In this document: positions 10,046-17,690 of the stretch, piece by piece | Position numbering within the stretch: position 1 is the first letter of the stretch | Layout of the letters: every line of letters begins with the position of its first letter | NCBI GenBank assembly: GCA_963921335.3 | Contig: CAWUFC020000001.1 | Coordinates: 1 to 64,000 of the forward strand | Source: CAWUFC02 sp963921335 | GTDB lineage: Bacteria > Pseudomonadota > Gammaproteobacteria > Pseudomonadales > Halieaceae | Direction: 5' to 3' | Length of the DNA stretch: 64,000 nt | Notes under the pieces: model-generated | Told to the model about the DNA's origin: nothing | Databases searched by the model: none | The model's input: the letters and a program-made list of their open reading frames with translations, nothing else | Made by a program: the position numbers and the translations under genes

Positions 10046-11070
10046 GGCAGCAGCGCAGGGCTCTCCAGGCCAGCCCGCTCATCGAGACCAAACATGATAT
10101 TCAGGGCCTGAATTGCCTGCCCCGAGGCACCCTTAACCAGGTTGTCCTCGGCCACCATCACAACCAGGGTGTTCCTGCCCTGGGGTTGCTCAATGGCGAT
10201 ACGGCACATATTTGAACCCCGCACCGAACGGGTTTGCGGATACTGGCCCCGCGGCATGACATCCACAAAGGGCTCATTGGAATAGCGCTGTTCAAACAGG
10301 GCCTGGGCATCCACGACCTGACTTAACTGGGCATAGATGGTGGTATGAATACCGCGGATCATCGGCAGCAGGTGCGGCACAAACGTCAATTGCACCGGAC
10401 CGCCGGCGATATCCGAGAGCCCCTGCTCAATCTCAGGCAAGTGCCTGTGGCCGGCGACAGCGTAGGCCTTAAAGTTGTCAGAGGCTTCAGACACCAGGTT
10501 ATTAACATTGGCCTGGCGCCCGGCGCCACTGACACCCGAGGCCGCGTTGGCGATCAGGCTGCTGCAATCAACAACATCCTGTTCCAGCAGTGGCAGCAAA
10601 CCCAATTGCACCGAGGTTGGATAACAGCCAGGGCAAGCCAGCAACTGCGCATCAACCATTGCTGCCCGATTTAGTTCAGGCAAGCCGTATACAGCCTGCT
10701 GCAGCAGTTCCGGACAGGCGTGATCCTCCCCGTACCATTGAGACCAGATGCCGGCGTCTCGCAGGCGGAAGTCGGCTGACAGATCAATGATCCGCACACC
10801 CCGCTCAAGCAGTTCCGGAATACTGTGCATGGCCACATTGTGTGGCGTTGCAAAAAACACCACGTCGCACGCTGCAAGGGCGTCGGTGTCTGGTGCCGTA
10901 AAACACAGCTCATAGTGACCGCGCAGGTTGGGAAACAAATCGTCCACGCGTCGACCGGCCTCGGCACGCGAGGTAATCACCTCTACCGAAACCTGTTGAT
11001 GTCCGGCCAGCAAGCGCAATAACTCCACCCCTGTATAACCGGTTCCGCCGACGATACCCGCCTTGATCAC
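10042..11070 (-). CDS. argC: N-acetyl-gamma-glutamyl-phosphate reductase
   Basis: Third step of arginine synthesis: NADPH-dependent reduction of N-acetylglutamyl phosphate to the semialdehyde. The N-terminal Rossmann motif GIVGGTGYTGVELLRLL, the catalytic cysteine in ACPGCYPT and AGHRHLPE with the active-site histidine are all present. I place the start at the GTG at 11070 because the protein then begins right at the dinucleotide-binding strand, and AGGAGACAGGAA lies just upstream as ribosome site. An upstream ATG at 11175 would add unrelated residues. It diverges from the ClC gene. Confidence 0.95.
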   Translation of the reverse strand: MIKAGIVGGTGYTGVELLRLLAGHQQVSVEVITSRAEAGRRVDDLFPNLRGHYELCFTAPDTDALAACDVVFFATPHNVAMHSIPELLERGVRIIDLSADFRLRDAGIWSQWYGEDHACPELLQQAVYGLPELNRAAMVDAQLLACPGCYPTSVQLGLLPLLEQDVVDCSSLIANAASGVSGAGRQANVNNLVSEASDNFKAYAVAGHRHLPEIEQGLSDIAGGPVQLTFVPHLLPMIRGIHTTIYAQLSQVVDAQALFEQRYSNEPFVDVMPRGQYPQTRSVRGSNMCRIAIEQPQGRNTLVVMVAEDNLVKGASGQAIQALNIMFGLDERAGLESPALLP

Positions 11071-11139
11071 TTTCCTGTCTCCTGTGTTTCTGCAGTTTCC
11101 TGAGCGAAGCCGTATAGTATAAAGAGTTTGCTGCACGCG

Positions 11140-12858
11140 ATGCTGGTAATTTTGAAGACACCTGAATTCAGACACCTGTTCACCGACTACCGAGCCCTGC
11201 TTCCCTATTCCATTCTTGGAATCTGCGCCGGCGTTGCCGCAGCGGGCGTCATTCTCGCCTTCGATGTTTTGATTGCCTCGCTAACCGGGCTATGGCTGGA
11301 ACCAGGAAAGGGTTACGAGAGTCTGCCTCAGTGGCAGCGCTTCGCACTACCGGTGGTCGGGGCAATGGTACTGGGGCTGGCCTTTCACTATATTCCCTCT
11401 GTGCATCGCGAAGTAGGCATCGTGCATGTACTCAGTCGTATGCACAGTCATTACGGGCGCCTGCCCATTCGCAACCTGGTCACTCAGATACTCGCCGGGG
11501 CATTCGCACTGGCTACCGGCCAGTCAGGTGGACGTGAAGGTCCTGGTGTGCACCTCGGCGCGGCCATTAACAGCGACCTGGGAAGACGACTGGACCTGCC
11601 GGACAACAGCCAGCGCATTCTAATCGCCTGCGGCACCGCGGGAGCCATCAGCTTCGCATTTAATACGCCCCTGGCAGGTGTCATCTTCGCCATGGAAGTG
11701 ATCGTTGCTGAATATACGGTCGTGGGCTTTACCCCTGTCATTCTGGCGGCGGTTAGCGCCAGCGTTATTGGAGTGATCGCCGGTGTTGGCGAGCCAGTAT
11801 TCAGTATTCCAGCTGTAGCACCCACATCACTGTGGGAGCTGCCCTTCGTGATGCTGCTTGGCGCTCTCTCAGGCATCGCAGTAGTGAGCTTCCTATTGCT
11901 GCTCAAACTCTGCCTCAAACTCGGCCATTGGCCGATTGCGCTGCGATTCACCATCGCAGGCCTTGTGGTCGGCAGCCTGGGTATCGCCATACCCCAGGTA
12001 CTCGGTATGGGCTACGACACACTCAATGGCGCAGTCGCCGGACAGTTTGCCCCGGTGTTCCTGTTGCTGATCATGGCCGCAAAAATTATCGCCACCGCCA
12101 CTGCTGTTGGTATGGGCATGCCAATTGGGCTGATCGGCCCCAATCTACTGATCGGTGCCTGCCTGGGCGCGGGCCTGGGCGCGTTTGGTGCGGCGCTGGT
12201 TCCGGAACTCAGCTCCGACCCCGCGCTATACGCCCTGATTGGAATGGGTGCCTGCATGGCCGCGGTGTTGAATGCACCACTGGCAGCATTGCTGGCCGTG
12301 GTGGAGCTGTCCCAAAACGTCAGCATTGTCTTCCCAGCCCTGCTGGCAGTGGTCACCGCCACCATTACTCGTTCAGTCTTTCGCCAGCAATCCGCCCACC
12401 AGACCATCTTGCGGCACTTAAAGCGCGAGATCAGCAGTGATCCTGCCAGTCAGATGATGCAGGGCACTGCTGTGCAGTCGGCGATGACGCGTGATTTCGC
12501 TGAAGTACCTGAACACATCAGCGCTGAGCAACGTGAAGATTACAGAGACCAGCTGTATAGCTGGATCGTCGTGGAACGGGACGGACAGACGTTGTTCGTA
12601 CTGGACGGGGACGACTTTGCGCGTTTGCTGGAATCAACCGCGGCGGAAGAAACAATGAACCTGGCCGAAATAGAACTGCGGCGCTGGTCAGTAGGCACTA
12701 TTCGCTCGGGAGCGACCCTTCAGGAAGCGCTGGATACACTTAATTCCAAAGCGGTGGAATCACTGTTAGTTAAGGATTTTTCTATCCGCGAGGGACGCGC
12801 GGTGCGCGGTATACTCAATCGCGACATGATCGATCGTTTCTATCTGAACAAGCTATAA
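11140..12858 (+). CDS. ClC-family chloride channel/antiporter
   Basis: Polytopic inner-membrane anion transporter. The protein keeps GREGPGVHLGA, which includes the gating glutamate equivalent to E. coli Glu148, and a glycine/proline-rich helix GMGMPIGLIGPNLLIG. The usual GSGIP anion-site loop is not recognisable; the matching position reads REVGIVHV. About 140 C-terminal residues look like a degenerate CBS pair. The ATG at 11140 is used; a TTG at 11128 is in frame. It is four codons from hemJ and probably heads the 11-17 kb plus-strand transcription unit. Confidence 0.88.
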   Translation: MLVILKTPEFRHLFTDYRALLPYSILGICAGVAAAGVILAFDVLIASLTGLWLEPGKGYESLPQWQRFALPVVGAMVLGLAFHYIPSVHREVGIVHVLSRMHSHYGRLPIRNLVTQILAGAFALATGQSGGREGPGVHLGAAINSDLGRRLDLPDNSQRILIACGTAGAISFAFNTPLAGVIFAMEVIVAEYTVVGFTPVILAAVSASVIGVIAGVGEPVFSIPAVAPTSLWELPFVMLLGALSGIAVVSFLLLLKLCLKLGHWPIALRFTIAGLVVGSLGIAIPQVLGMGYDTLNGAVAGQFAPVFLLLIMAAKIIATATAVGMGMPIGLIGPNLLIGACLGAGLGAFGAALVPELSSDPALYALIGMGACMAAVLNAPLAALLAVVELSQNVSIVFPALLAVVTATITRSVFRQQSAHQTILRHLKREISSDPASQMMQGTAVQSAMTRDFAEVPEHISAEQREDYRDQLYSWIVVERDGQTLFVLDGDDFARLLESTAAEETMNLAEIELRRWSVGTIRSGATLQEALDTLNSKAVESLLVKDFSIREGRAVRGILNRDMIDRFYLNKL

Positions 12859-12867
12859 GGAGTGCTG

Positions 12868-13287
12868 ATGCTCTGGCTCAAGGCCGCCCACATCATCGCC
12901 GTGATTTGCTGGTTTGCAGGCACCTTCTATCTGCCACGCATACTGGTTTATTTCGCCTCCAGCGACAATCCTGATACACGCGCCCAGCTGGCACTGATGG
13001 CTTTTAAGCTATACCGATTTATGACACCGATCGCTGTGATCGCCATCCTGCTCGGTCTTGCCCTTATTGCGACCAATCTCGACTACTACCTCGGCGCCAA
13101 ATGGATGTGGCTAAAGTTGGCGGGTGTAGTCGGTCTCGTCATCTACCATATCTACTGCGGTCGATTTGTAGCGACGGCCAGGGCCGATACCAATAAGCAC
13201 GGCCACGTGTTCTTTCGGCTGTTCAATGAAATTCCAGTGATATTCTTGCTGCTGATCGTTATATTGGCAGTGCTCAAACCCTTCTGA
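12868..13287 (+). CDS. hemJ: HemJ-type protoporphyrinogen IX oxidase
   Basis: Membrane protein of the HemJ (UPF0093) family that oxidises protoporphyrinogen IX to protoporphyrin IX. Four hydrophobic helices are visible. Conserved features include LKAAHIIAVICWFAG near the N-terminus, with the family histidine, and YHIYCGRF in the middle. The ATG at 12868 is preferred over a GTG at 12862 because AAGGAG sits about 6 bases upstream. hemL and hemB are 1-3 kb downstream on the same strand, which supports a tetrapyrrole role. Confidence 0.9.
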   Translation: MLWLKAAHIIAVICWFAGTFYLPRILVYFASSDNPDTRAQLALMAFKLYRFMTPIAVIAILLGLALIATNLDYYLGAKWMWLKLAGVVGLVIYHIYCGRFVATARADTNKHGHVFFRLFNEIPVIFLLLIVILAVLKPF

Positions 13288-13296
13288 GGGCATCGC

Positions 13297-14073
13297 ATGA
13301 ACCAGGCTGACACACCCGTGGTCATGTCCGTCGCCGAGTTGGACCCAACCGGCGGAGGCGGCATAGTCGCGGACGTAGAAACCCTGGCCAGCCTTGGCTG
13401 CCACTGCACGCCCATCATGACTGCCATCAGTATTCAGGATACCCAGGACATCAAGGACTCGGCCGTTGTCGACAGCATGCTGCTGGTTGAGCAAATGCGG
13501 GCCGTCCTTGAAGACATGGATGTCAGCGCGATCAAGCTGCATCAATTAGCCAGCACCAGCCACATTGAAGCCATTCATACGGTACTGATGGACTATCCAA
13601 AACTGCCGGTAGTGATCGACCCGGCCCTGTGGTCCCTGCCGGTTGAGGATGATTTTTGTGATGCCTTGTGTACATTACTGCTGCCCCAGGCTGACCTGCT
13701 GGTTTTAACCACTGAAGAAGCTTTTGAACTGTGCACCGGGGCCGACAGCATTACCGCTTGCGCCCACGAGCTGCTGGAAGAGGCCTGCCAGCACGTATTG
13801 ATCTCCAGCGAGCCCGATCGCAGCGGTCGCTACCAGAGCAGGTTGTTCTCCAACGCGGGCCTGCAGCAAACCTTTGAATGGCAAAATCTGCCCCATCACT
13901 TCATGGGTGCCGGCAGCACTTTCGCCGCAGCGATCACAGCCTTTATTGCCCACGGCGTGGAAATACAGCCTGCCATTCGCGAAGCACAGGAGTACACCTG
14001 GCGGGCACTGTCACAGGCCAAGCGACTGGGTATGGGAAAACTGGTTCCTAATCGCATACGTAACAAAGCCTGA
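13297..14073 (+). CDS. thiD: ThiD-like hydroxymethylpyrimidine kinase, diverged active site
   Basis: Ribokinase-fold protein related to HMP/HMP-P kinase of thiamine synthesis. The substrate loop is recognisable but altered (SVAELDPTGGGGIVADVETL, where ThiD has AGSDSSGGAGIQAD). The C-terminal anion-hole motif reads MGAGSTFAAAI, with Ser207 where Salmonella ThiD has the catalytic cysteine of GTGCTLS. Length is normal at 258. It lies between hemJ and hemL, where ThiD genes are also found in Pseudomonas, but no thiE is next to it. Kinase specificity is therefore uncertain. Confidence 0.78.
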   Translation: MNQADTPVVMSVAELDPTGGGGIVADVETLASLGCHCTPIMTAISIQDTQDIKDSAVVDSMLLVEQMRAVLEDMDVSAIKLHQLASTSHIEAIHTVLMDYPKLPVVIDPALWSLPVEDDFCDALCTLLLPQADLLVLTTEEAFELCTGADSITACAHELLEEACQHVLISSEPDRSGRYQSRLFSNAGLQQTFEWQNLPHHFMGAGSTFAAAITAFIAHGVEIQPAIREAQEYTWRALSQAKRLGMGKLVPNRIRNKA

Positions 14074-14081
14074 CGCTGGAT

Positions 14082-14102
14082 ATTGCGACACAGAATCGCA
14101 AT
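14082..14102. repeat. 7-bp inverted repeat upstream of hemL
   Basis: ATTGCGA and TCGCAAT are perfect complements separated by 7 bases, in the short gap between the thiD-like gene and hemL. There is no T-run, so it does not look like a terminator. It could be a hairpin in a read-through message or an operator. The hemL ribosome site AAGGCGG lies downstream. Confidence 0.45.
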
Positions 14103-14135
14103 AATTCGCAGCCCTGAAAAACGCTCAAGGCGGAT

Positions 14136-15416
14136 ATGAATACTTCAAAACAATTGTTCGAGCAGGCCGGCCAGGTCATTCCTGGCGGCGTTAACTCACC
14201 GGTACGTGCCTTCAAGGCAGTGGGCGGAACACCGGTGTACGTAAAGTCCGCAGATGGTGCCTATCTCTATGATGTAGAGAACAAGCGCTATGTCGATTAC
14301 GTGCTGTCTTGGGGCCCGATGATCATGGGTCATAATCACCCCCACGTGCGTCAGGCTGTTCAGCAGCAGGCCGAAAACGGCCTGAGTTTTGGCGCACCCA
14401 CCGAACTGGAAACAGAACTCGCCGCGCGCCTGTGCAGCATTTTGCCGGGTATGGACCTTGTGCGCATGGTCAATTCCGGGACAGAAGCCACAATGAGCGC
14501 GATACGCCTGGCGCGCGGTTTTACCGGTCGCGACAAGATCATCAAGTTTGAGGGTTGTTATCACGGTCATTCCGATTCCCTGCTCATCAAGGCAGGTTCC
14601 GGTGCATTAACACTAGGCGTGCCAAGCTCACCCGGCGTACCCGAGTCGCTGGCCGAGCATACGATTACACTGCAATACAACGACATTGAAGGCCTGCATG
14701 CCGCCTTCAATGAATTGGGTGATCAGGTTGCGGGCGTTATTGTTGAACCTGTTGCTGGCAACATGAACTGCATCCCGCCGCAACCTGGTTTTCTGGAAGC
14801 GCTGCGCAGCGTCTGTGACGATAGCGGCGCGGTATTGATCTTCGACGAGGTCATGACCGGATTCCGGTTTGGTCTTCAGGGCGCGCAGGGTTATTTCGGT
14901 ATCCAACCAGACATCACCACGCTCGGCAAAGTCATCGGCGGTGGCATGCCGGTTGGCGCCTTCGGTGGTCGCGAGGACATCATGGCCTGCATTGCGCCTT
15001 TGGGGCCTGTGTACCAGGCCGGTACCCTGTCGGGGAATCCGCTGGCCATGGCCGCCGGTCTGGCTACCCTGGACGTGATCAGCGCCGATGGTTTTTATGA
15101 GCCCCTGTTTAATCGCACAGCCCAACTGGTTGAGGGTATGGAACAGGCTGCAGCGGCGGCAGGCATACCCTTTACCACCAATCACGCAGGCACTATGTTT
15201 GGTGGCTTTTTCACCAGTGAAGATTCAGTGTCAAACTATCAGCAGGTGATGAGCTGCGACACCGAGCGTTTCAACCGCTGGTTTCATCTGATGCTGGACA
15301 ACGGCGTCTATCTGGCGCCTGCCTCATACGAGGCGGGCTTCATGTCTGCCGCTCACACCGACGACGACATTCAGTTTACAGTAGAGGCAGCGGCGAAATC
15401 CTTCGCGGCGCTCTAA
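14136..15416 (+). CDS. hemL: Glutamate-1-semialdehyde 2,1-aminomutase
   Basis: PLP enzyme that makes 5-aminolevulinate from glutamate-1-semialdehyde in the C5 haem pathway. It shows PGGVNSPVRAF at the N-terminus, NSGTEATMSAIRLAR for phosphate binding, FDEVMTGFR, and TLGKVIGGGMPVGAFGG containing the PLP lysine. At 426 residues it is full length. The ATG at 14136 follows AAGGCGG. It is followed 13 bases later by hemB, which uses its product. Confidence 0.97.
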   Translation: MNTSKQLFEQAGQVIPGGVNSPVRAFKAVGGTPVYVKSADGAYLYDVENKRYVDYVLSWGPMIMGHNHPHVRQAVQQQAENGLSFGAPTELETELAARLCSILPGMDLVRMVNSGTEATMSAIRLARGFTGRDKIIKFEGCYHGHSDSLLIKAGSGALTLGVPSSPGVPESLAEHTITLQYNDIEGLHAAFNELGDQVAGVIVEPVAGNMNCIPPQPGFLEALRSVCDDSGAVLIFDEVMTGFRFGLQGAQGYFGIQPDITTLGKVIGGGMPVGAFGGREDIMACIAPLGPVYQAGTLSGNPLAMAAGLATLDVISADGFYEPLFNRTAQLVEGMEQAAAAAGIPFTTNHAGTMFGGFFTSEDSVSNYQQVMSCDTERFNRWFHLMLDNGVYLAPASYEAGFMSAAHTDDDIQFTVEAAAKSFAAL

Positions 15417-15429
15417 CAGAGGGGACTCC

Positions 15430-16437
15430 ATGCCAGTGAAACTGCAGCGAGGCGATTATCCAAACACGCGCATGAGACGACTGCGTGCGCGTGAGAGCAC
15501 GCGGAGACTGGTGCGCGAAAGTCAGCTGAGCACGGATGACCTGATCTACCCGATGTTTGTGCTCGAGGGCGAGAGCGAAAGAGAGACAGTACCCTCCATG
15601 CCCGGTATCGAGCGGCTCAGTATTGACCTGCTCATCGGGGAAGCAAAAGAGCTGGTGAATCTGGGCATTCCCGCCATCGCTCTGTTCCCGGTGATCGAGG
15701 CCCACCGCAAATCTGACCTCGCCGAGGAAGCCTACAATCCTGACGGTCTTGTACCCAGAGCAGTCAAAGCACTTAAAGATGCGGTACCCGACCTCGCCAT
15801 CATGACCGATGTGGCGCTAGACCCTTACACCAGTCATGGCCAGGATGGGTTGATCGACAAAGACGGTTACGTGCTTAACGACGACACCATTGAAGTGCTG
15901 GTGCAGCAGACGCTGAGTCATGCGGATGCCGGTGCCGACATCGTAGCCCCCTCCGACATGATGGACGGCCGCGTGGGTGCGATGCGCCGGGCACTGGAAG
16001 CGAATGACCATGTGAACACACTCATTATGGCCTACTCCGCCAAGTATGCCTCCAGCTACTACGGGCCATTTCGCGATGCGGTCGGCTCCGCCGGCAACAT
16101 CAAGGGCGGCAACAAGTTCAGTTATCAAATGGACCCTGCCAATATCGACGAGGCCATCCACGAGTGTGCGCTGGACCTGCAGGAAGGCGCCGACATGATC
16201 ATGGTGAAACCGGGCATGCCCTATCTCGATGTGGTAACTCGTGTGAAGCAGGAGCTGTCGGCACCGACCTTTGTGTACCAGGTCAGCGGCGAGTACGCCA
16301 TGCACCAGGCCGCCTTTGCCAATGGCTGGCTGGACCGCGACGCGGTGATGATCGAATCCCTGCAAGCCTTCAAGCGCGCCGGCGCCGATGGCATTCTGAC
16401 CTACTTCGCCAGGGACGCCGCCAAACTGCTGGGTTGA
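15430..16437 (+). CDS. hemB: Delta-aminolevulinic acid dehydratase (porphobilinogen synthase)
   Basis: Condenses two 5-aminolevulinate molecules to porphobilinogen. Two catalytic lysines are visible, in MAYSAKYASSYYGPFRDA and DMIMVKPGMPYLD. The metal-site region reads ADIVAPSDMMDGR rather than having a cysteine cluster, so it is the magnesium-type rather than the zinc-type enzyme. The start at 15430 is preceded by GAGGGG. Directly downstream of hemL and 5 bases before a secreted protein gene. Confidence 0.97.
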   Translation: MPVKLQRGDYPNTRMRRLRARESTRRLVRESQLSTDDLIYPMFVLEGESERETVPSMPGIERLSIDLLIGEAKELVNLGIPAIALFPVIEAHRKSDLAEEAYNPDGLVPRAVKALKDAVPDLAIMTDVALDPYTSHGQDGLIDKDGYVLNDDTIEVLVQQTLSHADAGADIVAPSDMMDGRVGAMRRALEANDHVNTLIMAYSAKYASSYYGPFRDAVGSAGNIKGGNKFSYQMDPANIDEAIHECALDLQEGADMIMVKPGMPYLDVVTRVKQELSAPTFVYQVSGEYAMHQAAFANGWLDRDAVMIESLQAFKRAGADGILTYFARDAAKLLG

Positions 16438-16442
16438 TATCG

Positions 16443-17069
16443 ATGAAACCAAGCGGCCTGATCTGTTTGCTATTGCTGTTCTTAAGCCTCCCGCTCCGGG
16501 CCGATTGCGATTGCATCTGGCGCGGTTCCTTTACCGACGTACAGCAGGAGACCGATCTGGTTGTCGCCGCCAAAGTGGTCAACAGTAAAGGCAACTCAGT
16601 CGACTTCGAAACGTCCAGCATACTGCGAGGTGTTGAGTATCAAAACACGGTGCGCGTATGGATGAACCCGGGGACATTATGCCGACCTGAGGCCAGCGAA
16701 TTTGATGCGGGCAGCGAATGGGTGCTGGCCCTCGACCGGATTGGGGAGCTGAACCCCGGAGACTTTAATCCGAGCACCCCGAATATCAGCGTCGGACGCG
16801 TCGGCGACTACAGCCTGTCGAAGTGCGGCGGCTACCGGTTAAAACTGACCAACGACCTGGTAACAGGCAACCTGGTCAGCGCAACCCGCTGGGATCACAA
16901 CCCAAAGATGTCGCCAGTGCTATTGTCACTGGTCAGCGCTTTTGTGGCCGGACGCATCGACGCACAAACGCTCAAGCAGGCTTCAGAAATTGACCCCGTA
17001 CTCCAGCAACTTCAGATCGAAACCCGGCTGCACCTGCGCCAGGAAAATCGGCGGCAACCTTTAGATTAG
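16443..17069 (+). CDS. Secreted cysteine-containing protein with NTR/TIMP-like pattern
   Basis: No function recognised. A strong signal peptide (SGLICLLLLFLSLPLRA) is followed by a mature N-terminus starting DCDC, then LVVAAKVV, ILRGVEYQNTVRVW and two later cysteines (GTLCRP and SKCGGY). A Cys-x-Cys start followed by short beta-strands of an 'LxGxV' and 'VLxG' kind resembles the netrin/TIMP-like fold; this is pattern inference only. It is 5 bases downstream of hemB and probably co-transcribed. Its last 9 bases overlap the convergent Nudix gene. Confidence 0.7.
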   Translation: MKPSGLICLLLLFLSLPLRADCDCIWRGSFTDVQQETDLVVAAKVVNSKGNSVDFETSSILRGVEYQNTVRVWMNPGTLCRPEASEFDAGSEWVLALDRIGELNPGDFNPSTPNISVGRVGDYSLSKCGGYRLKLTNDLVTGNLVSATRWDHNPKMSPVLLSLVSAFVAGRIDAQTLKQASEIDPVLQQLQIETRLHLRQENRRQPLD

Positions 17070-17654
17070 CCCCAGGAACTCGTCCAGCATCATCAGGGAC
17101 AAACCCCAGATTCGCCGCCCCTCATACATATAACAGGGCAATGGAATCTCGATACCGTTGCGTTCCCAGACCATTTTCTCCCGATTCCCTTTATCTTTCA
17201 GGAAGTCCAATGGCACCCAGACGATCTCGGCCACTTCGTAGTTCGGTGTCAGCTCGACGTCGCGATCGAGCCTGAATATGTAAGGGCTTACTACCATGGC
17301 ACGCCTTTTAATCTGGGGGTGCGTCATAATCTCCGAAAGGCGGCCAATACAAGGATCGCGGTCATCCAGGCGCAGACCGATCTCTTCGTGGGTCTCGCGC
17401 ACCGCCACGTCGAAGCCGTGGCGGTCCTCCGGATCCATACGACCGCCAGGAAATGCCATGTGTCCAGACCAAGGATCACCATCGCGTTCTGCCCGTTTTA
17501 TCATTAGAATACGGACTTCTGTTTGTATCTCCTGCAAAATAATCGCTACTGCCGATCTTTTTAGAAAAGGTCGCATGAGCTTTTTACGGGGTTTATAACG
17601 TGACAGGACACGCTCGACGTGCTGCAACTGGGTTTCGGACACTGGGTTACTCAC
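17061..17654 (-). CDS. Nudix hydrolase, CoA pyrophosphatase type
   Basis: Hydrolase of the NudL/UPF0035 group, expected to split CoA into 4'-phosphopantetheine and 3',5'-ADP. The CoA-specific stretch LMIKRAERDGDPWSGHMAFPGG leads directly into the Nudix box, whose catalytic part is AVRETHEEIGL. Length is 197. It stands alone on the minus strand, converging with the hemB-linked secreted protein (9-base overlap) and divergent from the barrel protein gene with 36 bases between their starts, so promoters must overlap coding sequence. Confidence 0.9.
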   Translation of the reverse strand: MSNPVSETQLQHVERVLSRYKPRKKLMRPFLKRSAVAIILQEIQTEVRILMIKRAERDGDPWSGHMAFPGGRMDPEDRHGFDVAVRETHEEIGLRLDDRDPCIGRLSEIMTHPQIKRRAMVVSPYIFRLDRDVELTPNYEVAEIVWVPLDFLKDKGNREKMVWERNGIEIPLPCYMYEGRRIWGLSLMMLDEFLGLI

Positions 17655-17690
17655 CTACGGCTGGGTAACCGCATTAAGCCATCCGTACCG

